Notes under the pieces: generated by a model | Seen by the model: the letters and a program-made list of their open reading frames with translations, nothing else | Told to the model about the DNA's origin: nothing | The model's database searches: none | Shown: positions 1-8,683 of the stretch, in pieces | Position numbering within the stretch: the stretch's first letter is position 1 | How the letters are laid out: every line of letters starts with the position of its first letter | Source of the DNA: an uncultured Chitinophagaceae bacterium | Lineage (GTDB): Bacteria; Bacteroidota; Bacteroidia; Chitinophagales; Chitinophagaceae | Assembly (NCBI GenBank): GCA_946885335.1 | Contig: CAMPGG010000013.1 | Location: forward strand, 1 to 24,717 | Reading direction: 5' to 3' | DNA length: 24,717 nt | Program-made: the position numbers and the translations under genes

Positions 1-1113
1 GAAATCGATTTGGCTTTATTGACCGATGGATTACGTGCAGAACGCGAACAAGGCATCACCATCGATGTGGCGTATAAATATTTTTCAACACCAAAAAGGA
101 AATTCATTATTGCAGATGCACCGGGCCATATCCAGTATACGCGGAACATGGTAACGGGTGCATCAAATGCTGACCTCGCCATCATTTTAGTGGATGCAAG
201 AAATGGTGTGGTTGAACAAACCCGCCGGCATTCCATCATTGCATCTCTATTGAATATTCCACATATCGTTATTGCTGTTAATAAAATGGACCTGGTTGGA
301 TACTCGCAGGATGTGTATAATAATATCCTGATCGATTATGCTGAAGTGGCTAAATCATTAGGATTGAAAGATGTGATCTATATTCCCATCAGTGCAATCA
401 ATGGTGATAATATTGTAGATACATCGATAAATTTTACATGGTATGAAGGTGAATCGCTTCTGCATATCCTGGAAAATATTGAAGTGTACAATGATATCAA
501 TTTGGATGATCCGCGTTTTCCGGTACAATATGTAATCCGTCCACAACGGGAAGATCTGCATGATTATCGTGGTTATGCTGGTAAGATCGCCAGTGGAATT
601 TATCGCACCGGAGATAAAGTTGTAGTACTTCCTTCCGAAGTTGAATCAACTATTTCTGCCATTGAAGTCGGGGGCAAAGAAGTGCAGGAAGCTTTTGCGC
701 CGCAGAGTGCCATTTTGCATCTGGCTGATGATGTGGATATCAGCAGGGGTGATGTAATTGTGAATCAAAATAATCTGCCCCAGCTTTCTAATGAGCTCGA
801 AGTATTTATTTGCTGGATGGATAATAAACCATTGCAGGCAGGCAACAAATATTTTTTCCAGGTCAACAGCCGCGTGGTACGTTGTGTGGTGAAAGAAATA
901 AAATACAAACTGGATGTAAACACCTTACAAAAGCTGGATGCACCGGGTAAAGCGGGGTTGAATGATATTGTTAGTGCAATAATAAAAACCGCATCACCAA
1001 TACCTTTTGACTCCTATAAAAAATTAAGAACAAATGGCGGTGCCATTTTAATTGATGAAACCAGTTTATTAACTGCGGGTGCCTGCATGATCCAGGATGC
1101 CATAATCGAATAA
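1..1113 (+). CDS. cysN: Sulfate adenylyltransferase subunit 1, CysN (5'-partial)
   Basis: The frame is open from the first base of the window, so the start codon and the P-loop (G1) lie upstream. The visible part has the G2 region (EQGITIDVAY), G3 (DAPGH) and G4 (NKMD) of a translation-factor-like GTPase, followed by the beta-barrel domains II and III seen in CysN. The motif ALLTDGLRAEREQGITIDVA is highly typical of CysN rather than EF-Tu. CysN couples GTP hydrolysis to the CysD-catalysed formation of APS from sulfate and ATP in the cytoplasm. The protein ends just after the barrel domains, so there is no fused APS kinase (CysC). The gene is followed 21 bases later by cobA, cysJ, cysI and a siroheme-synthase fusion, which confirms a sulfate assimilation operon. 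cysD would be expected immediately upstream, outside the window. Confidence 0.96.
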   Translation, partial: EIDLALLTDGLRAEREQGITIDVAYKYFSTPKRKFIIADAPGHIQYTRNMVTGASNADLAIILVDARNGVVEQTRRHSIIASLLNIPHIVIAVNKMDLVGYSQDVYNNILIDYAEVAKSLGLKDVIYIPISAINGDNIVDTSINFTWYEGESLLHILENIEVYNDINLDDPRFPVQYVIRPQREDLHDYRGYAGKIASGIYRTGDKVVVLPSEVESTISAIEVGGKEVQEAFAPQSAILHLADDVDISRGDVIVNQNNLPQLSNELEVFICWMDNKPLQAGNKYFFQVNSRVVRCVVKEIKYKLDVNTLQKLDAPGKAGLNDIVSAIIKTASPIPFDSYKKLRTNGGAILIDETSLLTAGACMIQDAIIE

Positions 1114-1134
1114 TAATTATCAGAAAAGCACCAG

Positions 1135-2022
1135 ATGTATACGCAACAAAAAATCATTAATACACCATTTGGATCATTCCTGAAAACAGGTAAAGTGGTC
1201 ATTGCCGGAGCAGGTCCGGGCGATCCTGAACTGATTACGGTTAAGGCTGCACGTTATCTTCAGCAGGCTGATGTTGTATTAACAGACAGGTTGGTGAGTG
1301 GAGAAATATTGGATCAGTACATCAGGCCCAATACTGAATTAATTTATGTTGGAAAGGAATGCCGGAAAGGGAATTCGACACCACAAAAAAGCATCAATGA
1401 ATTGTTGGTGCATTTTGCGTTGGAAGGAAAACTGGTTGTTCGGTTAAAAGGCGGGGATGTTTCTGTTTTTGCAAACATACTGGATGAATTGACCGTGCTT
1501 TCTGCTAATAATATTCCCTATGAAATTATTCCTGGCATTACAGCAGCAACAGGTGCTGCCGCTTATGCCGGGATTCCATTGACGGCCCGTGGGTATTCCA
1601 CCGGCGTACGATTTATAACTGCGTACAAATCTGATGTTGTTTCGCCTTCATATTGGAATGAGCTGGCGCATACGGATGATACCATCGTATTGTATATGTC
1701 ATCCGAAACGCTGGATGATGTTGTTCAAAATTTAATGGAAAATAATATTGGGGATGATAAATTATTAGCGGTGATAGAGCAGGCCACCACGCCATATCAG
1801 CATGTATATATAAGCAGTTTCAAGGGATATGAATATAAGTTGAAAGGGCATCGCTTCCTGTCTCCATCTTTGGTTATCATCGGGAAAGTTGTTGCCCTGC
1901 ATGAAAAATTCAACTGGATAAAAAATAATCATGTTGCTAAGAATTATTTTAATCCGGATGAAAATCAATACACCCATAATCATCAATCTGAAAATTTTAC
2001 AGAGCATGTTAGCCGGGCATAA
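1135..2022 (+). CDS. cobA: Uroporphyrinogen-III C-methyltransferase (SUMT)
   Basis: This protein of 295 residues belongs to the tetrapyrrole methylase family. It shows the N-terminal SAM loop GAGPGDPELIT (about residues 25-35), the VRLKGGD motif, and the block PGITAATGAAAYAGIPLTAR. SUMT methylates uroporphyrinogen III twice with SAM to give precorrin-2, the first step toward siroheme. It sits in an operon with the sulfite reductase genes, whose hemoprotein needs siroheme, so a siroheme role is more likely than cobalamin. After GGD the sequence reads VSVFANILDE instead of the PFIFGRGGEE-like stretch of enterobacterial CysG, which I take to be a lineage variant. The dehydrogenase/chelatase half of CysG is not here; it is encoded at 5413. 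The C-terminal tail overlaps the start of cysJ. Confidence 0.95.
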   Translation: MYTQQKIINTPFGSFLKTGKVVIAGAGPGDPELITVKAARYLQQADVVLTDRLVSGEILDQYIRPNTELIYVGKECRKGNSTPQKSINELLVHFALEGKLVVRLKGGDVSVFANILDELTVLSANNIPYEIIPGITAATGAAAYAGIPLTARGYSTGVRFITAYKSDVVSPSYWNELAHTDDTIVLYMSSETLDDVVQNLMENNIGDDKLLAVIEQATTPYQHVYISSFKGYEYKLKGHRFLSPSLVIIGKVVALHEKFNWIKNNHVAKNYFNPDENQYTHNHQSENFTEHVSRA

Positions 2023-3694
2023 ATTAAATACGATACTGGATATTGTGAAGACTTCTTCGAAAGAAGAATTAGCCTGGATCAATGGTTATTTGTCTGGCAT
2101 TCTTGCTGGTGAACAAGCACCGGATAATTCGGAAAAACCTTCCACGCAGAAAAAGAAGATCACCATTGCATTTGGAACGGAAACAGGTAACTCAAAATCT
2201 GTTGCAACGGGGTTTGCCGCAAAAGCAAAAAGCAGGGGAATTATTCCAAAACTGGTAAGCCTTGATCAGTACAGGTTATCTGATCTTCAAAAAGAGGAAA
2301 ATTTTTTAGCCATCATCAGTACACATGGAGATGGGGAGCCTCCTGAGGCTGCAAAAAAATTTTATGATCATATTCATTTGAATGGATTCACCATACCAAA
2401 AATGAAATATGGTGTGCTGGCTTTAGGCGACACCGCATATCCATTATTTTGTAAGGCAGGTGAAGATGTAGATCAGCAATTTCAAAAACTTGGTGCAAAA
2501 AGAATTCTTCCATTACAAAAATGTGATGTTGACTATGAAGAGCAGGCGCATGTTTGGTTTGATCAGTTTTTGCAATCAGTTGATAATTTAACTCCTTTGC
2601 CAGTTCAGGAATCTGCGAACATTAAAAAATCAACAGGTAAAAAAACTTATGATGGTGTTTTATTATCAAAAACTGTTTTAAATGGTCGCGGATCATCTAA
2701 ACAAACATTTCACCTGGAATTAAGCGCCGATGCATTGGATTACCAGCCCGGTGATGCTATTGGCATCATTCCTGAAAACAAAGTGAGTGTTGTAGATGAA
2801 ATTATTTCGCTGGTTCATGCAAATGCACAACAAACTTTGGTTTTCAAAAATGAAACCTGCACTATTCATGAATTGTTAAGAAGCCGGTTAAATATTTCCT
2901 GTTTGCCGGAAAGGATCATCAAACAATATGCGACAATTATCAATCAACCGGTAAATGAAAAACAGATAGCATTACTGGATTTATTGAAAGCATATCCAAT
3001 GCCCCAGCCGCAAAAATTTATTGAGCTTATACAAATTCTTGAACCCATTACTCCGAGGCTGTATTCCATTTCATCATCGCCATCAGCACATGAAGGGGAA
3101 GTGCATATTACAGTGGCTAATGATAAATTTTTTTACAAAGAGGAACAACGTTCCGGGTTATGTTCTGATTTTTTATCCAGGTTGCCAATTGATTCTGATT
3201 TAAAATTCTATGTTCAAAAAAATAACCGGTTTCGTTTACCTGCGGAAGATAAAGATATCATCATGATCGGTCCCGGAACAGGCATTGCGCCTTTCAGATC
3301 ATTTGTTGCAGAAAGAGAAGCAACTGGATCAACTGGTCGCAATTGGTTATTTTTTGGTGATCAGCATTTCACAACAGATTTTCTATACCAAACAGAGTGG
3401 CAAAACTGGTTCAGCACAGGTGTTTTAACCAATATAAGTCTCGCATTTAGCCGGGATCAACAAGAGAAAATTTATGTGCAACATAAAATCATGGAAAGGG
3501 CTACTGAATTTTTTGATTGGATTGAAAATGGAGCATTTATATATGTATGCGGTGCAAAGCAACCCATGAGTGTGGATGTTGAACACACAATATTAAAAGT
3601 AATTGCAGAACAAGGAAAACTTTCAGTTGATGATGCAGAAAAGTATCTGGATAATTTAAAAGAAGAAGGACGTTACTGCAAAGATGTGTATTAA
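2006..3694 (+). CDS. cysJ: Assimilatory sulfite reductase (NADPH) flavoprotein, CysJ
   Basis: CysJ passes electrons from NADPH through FAD and FMN to the siroheme hemoprotein CysI. Domains in order: a short N-terminal segment with ELAWINGYLSG, matching the QLAWVSGYFWG region of E. coli CysJ; a flavodoxin-like FMN domain starting at FGTETGNSKS (about residues 57-66); a ferredoxin-reductase-type FAD domain with RLYSISSSP (about 351-359); an NADPH domain with GPGTGIAPFRSF (about 422-433) and YVCGAKQPM; and the C-terminal GRYCKDVY typical of diflavin reductases. I chose the ATG at 2006 because MLAGHKLN runs directly into the conserved segment. An in-frame ATG at 1958 would add 16 residues, and the frame stays open to 1931. 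The gene overlaps the end of cobA by 17 bases, suggesting coupled translation. At 562 residues it is slightly shorter than E. coli CysJ (599). Confidence 0.95.
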   Translation: MLAGHKLNTILDIVKTSSKEELAWINGYLSGILAGEQAPDNSEKPSTQKKKITIAFGTETGNSKSVATGFAAKAKSRGIIPKLVSLDQYRLSDLQKEENFLAIISTHGDGEPPEAAKKFYDHIHLNGFTIPKMKYGVLALGDTAYPLFCKAGEDVDQQFQKLGAKRILPLQKCDVDYEEQAHVWFDQFLQSVDNLTPLPVQESANIKKSTGKKTYDGVLLSKTVLNGRGSSKQTFHLELSADALDYQPGDAIGIIPENKVSVVDEIISLVHANAQQTLVFKNETCTIHELLRSRLNISCLPERIIKQYATIINQPVNEKQIALLDLLKAYPMPQPQKFIELIQILEPITPRLYSISSSPSAHEGEVHITVANDKFFYKEEQRSGLCSDFLSRLPIDSDLKFYVQKNNRFRLPAEDKDIIMIGPGTGIAPFRSFVAEREATGSTGRNWLFFGDQHFTTDFLYQTEWQNWFSTGVLTNISLAFSRDQQEKIYVQHKIMERATEFFDWIENGAFIYVCGAKQPMSVDVEHTILKVIAEQGKLSVDDAEKYLDNLKEEGRYCKDVY

Positions 3695-3729
3695 TAATGC
3701 TGATGCAATTAAAATTAATTAATTAAGGT

Positions 3730-5400
3730 ATGAGTGATTCGTCCAATCTTTCGCCGATAGAAAAAATAAAAACCAGTAGCCAGGGTCTGCGTGGAACTTT
3801 ACAAGAAAGCCTGCAGGATGAAATTACCGGAGCAGTGCGGGAAGCAGATCATGCCCTGGTAAAATTCCATGGTATGTATGAGCAGGATGATCGTGACCTG
3901 CGTAGTGAACGTGCAGAAGCAAAGCTGGATAAATTATATTCTTTCATGGTTCGTTTGCGTATTCCGGGAGGTACTATTACACCACAGCAATGGATAGCCG
4001 CAAATCGGATTGCCGGTGATTATTCCACCGGTGTAATTAAAATCACCACAAGGCAAACCATTCAACTTCATGGCATATTAAAACGAAACATTAAACCCAC
4101 TTTGCAGGATTTTAACCAGGTGAATCTTGATTCTATTGCAGCTTGCGGCGATGTAAACAGGAATGTTGCCTGTAGCAGTAATCCAAATTCTTCTCCCTTG
4201 CATGAAATGGTGCATGCATATGCGGATAAAATCAGCCGGATGCTTTTGCCGAAGACAAGAGCATACCAGGAGGTTTGGTTAGATGAAGAAAAAATTTCTG
4301 AACCCGAATCCGAAATCGATCCTTTATACGAAGACAGGTACCTGCCGCGTAAATTCAAGATCGGGATAGCGATACCCCCGGATAATGATGTAGATATATT
4401 AACCAATGATTTGGGATTAATAGCCATAATTGAAAATGAAAAATTAATTGGATTCAATATGGCTGTTGGCGGCGGTTTATCTACTACCCATGGTAATCCA
4501 AATACTTATGCAAGGTTAGCCAGCGTGATTGGATTTGTTTCAGGCGAAGAAAATATCTTAAAAGCAGTTTATGAAGTTTTAACGGTGCAAAGAGATTTTG
4601 GTAACCGCAGTGATCGTAAACTGGCAAGATTGAAATATACTTTTGACAGGATGGGTGAGGAGAATTTTAAAAAAGAACTTGAAAGCCGTTGTGGTTTCAA
4701 ACTGGAAAAACCAAAACCTTTTGAATTTGCAGATCGCAAAGATAAGTATGGCTGGCAGCAGGATCATAAAGGAAGATGGCATTACACTTTATTTATTGAA
4801 AACGGAAGGGTGTTAGATAGTGAAGGTCTTGCTTTGAAAACGGCATTGTTTCAAATTGCTGAAACCGGCAAAGCGGTGTTCAGGTTTACCAGCAACCAGA
4901 ATTTAATTTTGAGTGATATAGATCCAAAAGATAAAAGTGTTATTGAAAATTTACTGGAAGAATTTAACCTCAATGAACATACGAACAAAGCATCGGCTAT
5001 CAGGAAAAATGCCATTGCCTGTGTGGCATTTCCCACCTGTCCGTTGGCGTTAGCAGAGGCTCAACGTTACCTGCCTTCGCTGATATCAAAGATTGAACCA
5101 CTATTAGCAAAATACCAGTTGAATGAACAGGATATTGTTTTACGGATGACGGGTTGTCCTAATGGATGTGCAAGGCCTTATGCAGCGGAGATTGGTTTGG
5201 TTGGAACGGCCTATGGGCAATATAATTTACACATTGGTGGAGACAGGCAAGGGTTGAGGCTGGGTGATAAGTACAAGGAAAACCTGGATGAAGAAAAAAT
5301 ATTAATAGAATTGGATAACCTGTTTGCACAATATAAATCTGGTCGGAAGGAGAATGAAACCTTTGGCGATTTTGCAAACAGGGTTGTCCTGGTTGCATAA
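3730..5400 (+). CDS. cysI: Assimilatory sulfite reductase hemoprotein, CysI
   Basis: CysI reduces sulfite to sulfide in six electron steps at a coupled siroheme/[4Fe-4S] centre. The 556 residues show the N-terminal ferrite-reductase half-domain (KFHGMYEQDDRD, RLRIPGG, TTRQTIQLHG, ACGDVNRNV) and a second repeat. The cluster-ligating cysteines are at about C431 and C437 (CVAFPTC) and C476 and C480 (TGCPNGC). The following stretch (AEIGLVG, YNLHIGGDRQG) is typical of NADPH-type assimilatory enzymes. Length agrees with E. coli CysI (570). It lies 35 bases after cysJ, its electron donor, and before the gene that completes siroheme synthesis. The pairing with CysJ and the domain layout argue against a dissimilatory enzyme. 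Confidence 0.97.
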   Translation: MSDSSNLSPIEKIKTSSQGLRGTLQESLQDEITGAVREADHALVKFHGMYEQDDRDLRSERAEAKLDKLYSFMVRLRIPGGTITPQQWIAANRIAGDYSTGVIKITTRQTIQLHGILKRNIKPTLQDFNQVNLDSIAACGDVNRNVACSSNPNSSPLHEMVHAYADKISRMLLPKTRAYQEVWLDEEKISEPESEIDPLYEDRYLPRKFKIGIAIPPDNDVDILTNDLGLIAIIENEKLIGFNMAVGGGLSTTHGNPNTYARLASVIGFVSGEENILKAVYEVLTVQRDFGNRSDRKLARLKYTFDRMGEENFKKELESRCGFKLEKPKPFEFADRKDKYGWQQDHKGRWHYTLFIENGRVLDSEGLALKTALFQIAETGKAVFRFTSNQNLILSDIDPKDKSVIENLLEEFNLNEHTNKASAIRKNAIACVAFPTCPLALAEAQRYLPSLISKIEPLLAKYQLNEQDIVLRMTGCPNGCARPYAAEIGLVGTAYGQYNLHIGGDRQGLRLGDKYKENLDEEKILIELDNLFAQYKSGRKENETFGDFANRVVLVA

Positions 5401-5412
5401 TAAAAAATATAA

Positions 5413-6924
5413 ATGGCAATTGAAACAACATTGATCACACCTGGCAAATCTGGAAAGATTCATTCAGATCATGCAAACCATTTGTTCCCCGTTTTTTTAA
5501 AACTGGAAGAAATGAATGTTTTGTTGGTTGGTGCTGGTAATGTTGGATTGGAAAAATTAACTGCCATCATCCATAATGCTCCCGGAACCCATGTGCTGGT
5601 AGTAGCCGAATTTATTTCACCCGAAATTAAATTGTTAGCAGCCGATTACCCAAACATTACCCTTTTACAAAAAACGTTTGATGCTGAAGACCTGGTTGGT
5701 ATGCAGGTGATAATAATAGCTGTTAATGATAAAGATTTAAGTGCTGTTATCAGGGATGAAGCAAAGAAAAAGAATGTATTGGTTAATGCAGCTGACATGC
5801 CCGATATCTGTGATTTTTACCTTGGATCTGTTGTTCAAAAAGGAAATGTAAAAATTGCGATTTCTACGAATGGAAAATCGCCCACTACAGCCAAAAGATT
5901 AAGAGAAGTATTGAATGAGGCTATTCCGCAAGAAATAGATTCGCTGGTAGATCATCTTCATGCCGTTAGAAATAAACTGAATGGAAATTTTGCATTGAAA
6001 GTTAAAAAGCTCAATGAATTAACGCGTTCCCTTGTTGAAAAGGAAAAGGATAACCGCTGGAAAAAACTGGCTACATATTCGCTGCTTGCTTTTGCATTTA
6101 TGCTGATCGGGCATTTTATTTTTTCCTATTTACCCATAAAAGATTTAGCGGATGGAACTGTAAATTTCTACCAGACCCTGGACAAAAATTTTCATTGGAT
6201 GTTATTGGCAGGTTTCCTGGCACAATTGGTTGATGGTGCTTTAGGAATGGGTTATGGCGTTACCAGTGCAACGATCTTATTATCCACGGGTGTGCCGCCT
6301 GCAGCTATCAGCGGCAGCATTCATACAGCGGAAATGTTTGCCAGCGGAGCTTCCGGGTATAGTCATTATAAATTCGGCAATGTCAATAAAAAATTATTCA
6401 AGGCCCTGTTAATACCTGGTGTTATCGGTGCGGTCTTTGGAGCAATATTATTAACCCGGTTGGGTGAAACACATGTTGATTATATCAGGCCCATCCTGGC
6501 AACATATACCTTGTTCCTTGGTGTAAAGATTTTATTGAATGCTTTCAGGAAGCAAAGAATTCAGAAAAAATTCAAGCGCCATGGATGGTTGGCAGGTGTG
6601 GGAGGCTTTTTTGATTCTTTTGGCGGCGGCGGTTGGGGACCCATTGTTACAACTACATTGATCACAAAAGGGCGCAGTCCCAAATATGTTATTGGCTCAG
6701 TAAGTTTGACTGAATTTTTTGTAACCCTGGCCAGTGCGTTTACTTTTTTTACCATGTTAGGTGTTAGTCACTGGCAAACGATAGTGGCATTAATTATTGG
6801 AGGATTAGTGGCTGCACCATTGGCTGCCAGGCTAACGGGGAAGCTTCCACGAAAAACATCATTTATTCTTTTAGGTGTGCTTGTTATTTTTTGGAGTCTG
6901 CGGATACTGGTTAAAATACTATGA
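5413..6924 (+). CDS. Siroheme synthase (precorrin-2 dehydrogenase/ferrochelatase) domain fused to TauE/SafE-family exporter
   Basis: This 503-residue protein joins two parts. Residues about 23-215 are a CysG-N/Met8-like domain: LFPVFLKLEEMNVLLVGAG with an NAD-binding GAGNVG (40-45), NAADMPDICDF with D128 at the position of the conserved catalytic Asp, and STNGKSPTTAKRLRE. This domain would oxidise precorrin-2 to sirohydrochlorin and insert iron. Residues about 218-503 are hydrophobic, with roughly eight or nine membrane segments and the glycine-rich TauE/SafE (TSUP) signatures DGALGMGYGVT, HTAEMFASG and FDSFGGGGWGP. TSUP proteins export sulfite, sulfoacetate or similar anions. The gene starts 12 bases after cysI and closes the operon, so cobA plus this domain supply siroheme while the membrane half may relieve sulfite. 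No frameshift or stop divides the halves. Exported substrate and chelatase activity are inferred. Confidence 0.93.
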   Translation: MAIETTLITPGKSGKIHSDHANHLFPVFLKLEEMNVLLVGAGNVGLEKLTAIIHNAPGTHVLVVAEFISPEIKLLAADYPNITLLQKTFDAEDLVGMQVIIIAVNDKDLSAVIRDEAKKKNVLVNAADMPDICDFYLGSVVQKGNVKIAISTNGKSPTTAKRLREVLNEAIPQEIDSLVDHLHAVRNKLNGNFALKVKKLNELTRSLVEKEKDNRWKKLATYSLLAFAFMLIGHFIFSYLPIKDLADGTVNFYQTLDKNFHWMLLAGFLAQLVDGALGMGYGVTSATILLSTGVPPAAISGSIHTAEMFASGASGYSHYKFGNVNKKLFKALLIPGVIGAVFGAILLTRLGETHVDYIRPILATYTLFLGVKILLNAFRKQRIQKKFKRHGWLAGVGGFFDSFGGGGWGPIVTTTLITKGRSPKYVIGSVSLTEFFVTLASAFTFFTMLGVSHWQTIVALIIGGLVAAPLAARLTGKLPRKTSFILLGVLVIFWSLRILVKIL

Positions 6925-6925
6925 T

Positions 6926-7660
6926 TTATTTCTTCAATTGTTTTTCCAATTGCTGAATGGTTGCTTTAAGGTCTTTGGGCCATAATGCTTCCAAATCATA
7001 TTTTTTTCCACCCGGTCCTGTAAAACTTAACTGGAAAGCATGCAATGCCAGTCTTGATAAAATCGGTCTTTCATCCAATTCATTTTTTGCCAGGTTATAA
7101 TGTTTCTTTTTGATAGAAGAAATAAAAACGGGTTTGCCATCTCCGTAAACAGGATCACAAACTATTGGATGTCCTAAATGTTTCATGTGCACCCTTATCT
7201 GGTGGGTGCGGCCGGTAAGAATGTGAAATCGCATTAAAGTGTAAATACCATATTCATTCATTACTTCATAATCCGTAATGGATTCTTTTCCTTTACGCAG
7301 AACCAGCATTACTCCTTTTTTGTGTGGATGTTCCCCAATAGGGGCATCTATCCTTCCTTTTTTTTCAGCAGGAGAACCGATCACCAAACCCTGGTAAATT
7401 TTTGTTGTGGACCTGTCTTCAAATTGTTTTGATAAAAATTTATGTGATTCTTCATTTTTAGCAAATACGATCAGCCCACTGGTTTCTTTATCCAGCCGGT
7501 GAACTGTAAATATGGAGCCATATTTTTCAATCAACATTTTTTTGAGAGAAATATCTTTTCCTTCGCGGTCAGGAATAGATAATAACCCCGCAGGTTTATT
7601 CAATACAATAAAATCATCCGTTTCCAGGATAATCCATTCATCCAATTTTGCCATGATCAT
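6926..7660 (-). CDS. RluA-family pseudouridine synthase
   Basis: This 244-residue protein carries the RluA-type catalytic motif HRLDKETSGL, with the nucleophilic Asp at about residue 57. It also has the conserved NKPAGL near the N-terminus, GRTHQIRVHM, and LALHAFQLSF toward the C-terminus. It would isomerise uridine to pseudouridine in rRNA or tRNA; which site cannot be told. No S4 RNA-binding domain precedes the catalytic domain, so it resembles the short RluA/TruC-like group. Its ATG at 7660 overlaps the stop codon of the upstream pseudouridine synthase as TAATG, pointing to translational coupling; a second in-frame ATG lies at 7654. Its stop is one base from the stop of the convergent sulfur operon, and I see no terminator between them. 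Confidence 0.93.
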   Translation of the reverse strand: MIMAKLDEWIILETDDFIVLNKPAGLLSIPDREGKDISLKKMLIEKYGSIFTVHRLDKETSGLIVFAKNEESHKFLSKQFEDRSTTKIYQGLVIGSPAEKKGRIDAPIGEHPHKKGVMLVLRKGKESITDYEVMNEYGIYTLMRFHILTGRTHQIRVHMKHLGHPIVCDPVYGDGKPVFISSIKKKHYNLAKNELDERPILSRLALHAFQLSFTGPGGKKYDLEALWPKDLKATIQQLEKQLKK

Positions 7661-8583
7661 TATTTTCCTTTGCCGAAGAATTTTAATTCGCGTAGCTCCT
7701 TATCCGTTAGATGACGCCAGTGGCCACGCTGCAGGTTTTTTTTGGTGAGTCCTGCAAATACTACCCGGTCAAGCGTTTTAACATCATACCCAAAATGTTC
7801 AAATATCCTGCGAACAATGCGATTGCGGCCACCATGCAATTCAACACCAACCATTGTTTTGTCTTTGGGATCGGTATATGCCAGCACATCTACATGAGCT
7901 GGTCCATCATCCAGCGTAATGCCTTTCAGTATTTGTTCAAAATGATCTTTGGTAAGGGGCTTATCTAAAACAACTGAATATATTTTTTTTACCTGGTTGC
8001 TTGGATGCGTAAGTTGCTGGCTCAAATCGCCATCATTGGTAAGCAATAAAACACCTGAAGTATTTCTATCCAGCCTGCCAACAGGAAACACTCTTTCGTT
8101 AGTCGCTTTTTTTATCAGGTCAAGAACAGTTTTTCTTCCCTGGGGATCATCCGTAGTTGTAATATAATTTTTAGGTTTATTAATAAGGATGTAGACCAGG
8201 TCTTTTACCAGCGAAACCTTTTTGTCCTTAACACGCACATCATCTTTTGCGGTTACTTTAAAACCAGGTTCCGTAATTAATTCGCCGTTTACTTTTACAT
8301 GTCCATCTTTCACTAACTGGGCCGCATCCCGGCGGGCACAAACTCCTGCATGCGCCACATATTTATTCAGGGGCATTTGTTCTGATGCAGGCTTTATTAT
8401 TGTGGGGATGTTTCTTTTAGGGGCTTTGGTGATATCTTTTGCCGCCCTTTTTTCAATCTTTCTTTTTTCAATCGCAACTTCTTTTTCTTTTTTCCATTTG
8501 CGCTTTTCCTGGCGGAATTGCTCTTTTATCGCTGCGTTACTTTTTTTCTTTTCAAACTTTTCAAAGTTGTTTGTCTTCTTCAT
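7660..8583 (-). CDS. rluB: RsuA/RluB-family pseudouridine synthase with S4 domain
   Basis: The 307 residues begin with about 65 strongly basic residues rich in Lys, Arg and Glu. An S4 RNA-binding domain follows (about 71-120: MPLNKYVAHAGVCARRDA, GHVKVNG), then the RsuA/RluB catalytic domain with VGRLDRNTSGVLLLTNDG (catalytic Asp near 172) and the GGRNRIVRRIFEHFG motif. The family makes single pseudouridines in rRNA; RluB modifies 23S rRNA helix 89 in E. coli. The paralogues RluE and RluF are alternatives, so the symbol is a best guess. The gene has a Bacteroidota -7 box about 40 bases upstream and shares a TAATG junction with the next pseudouridine synthase. The basic N-terminal extension is absent from E. 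coli RluB and probably adds RNA affinity (inference). Confidence 0.9.
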   Translation of the reverse strand: MKKTNNFEKFEKKKSNAAIKEQFRQEKRKWKKEKEVAIEKRKIEKRAAKDITKAPKRNIPTIIKPASEQMPLNKYVAHAGVCARRDAAQLVKDGHVKVNGELITEPGFKVTAKDDVRVKDKKVSLVKDLVYILINKPKNYITTTDDPQGRKTVLDLIKKATNERVFPVGRLDRNTSGVLLLTNDGDLSQQLTHPSNQVKKIYSVVLDKPLTKDHFEQILKGITLDDGPAHVDVLAYTDPKDKTMVGVELHGGRNRIVRRIFEHFGYDVKTLDRVVFAGLTKKNLQRGHWRHLTDKELRELKFFGKGK

Positions 8584-8620
8584 TTCTTATGTTTTGCTGT
8601 TTTACAACAGGAGTGAGGCG

Positions 8621-8628
8621 CAAAGATA
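8621..8628 (-). promoter_or_regulatory. Bacteroidota -7 promoter box for rluB
   Basis: Read on the minus strand this is TATCTTTG, an exact match to the Bacteroidota -7 consensus TAnnTTTG. It lies 38 bases before the rluB ATG, giving a leader of roughly 30 bases. The 14-base core CCTATCTTTGCGCC (8617-8630) is repeated exactly in front of rlmN. I see no clear -33 TTG; that region falls in the terminator of the upstream gene. Confidence 0.65.
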
Positions 8629-8632
8629 GGCA

Positions 8633-8661
8633 TAAAAAAATCCCGGTCGCAGGGACCGGGA
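8633..8661 (-). terminator. Rho-independent terminator of the LTXXQ-like gene
   Basis: On the minus strand a perfect 8-bp GC-rich stem (TCCCGGTC with GACCGGGA, plus-strand arms 8641-8648 and 8654-8661) encloses a 5-base loop. It is followed directly by a run of seven T. It ends transcription of the gene at 8684-9343 just before the rluB promoter. Confidence 0.88.
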
Positions 8662-8683
8662 AGCATCAACACATAAAGAAAAC

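Noticed and set aside
4068..4457. A 129-codon frame antisense to cysI
   Set aside because: It lies wholly inside a well-conserved gene and its translation shows no family features.
6922..6928. A terminator between the siroheme/TauE fusion and the convergent RluA-like gene
   Set aside because: The stop codons are one base apart and no GC-rich hairpin with a T run is visible nearby; termination must occur inside the opposing gene or be factor-dependent.
8222..8629. A 135-codon plus-strand frame opposite rluB
   Set aside because: Its Phe/Ser-rich translation is what the complement of a Lys/Glu-rich coding region produces; the rluB frame carries the clear motifs.
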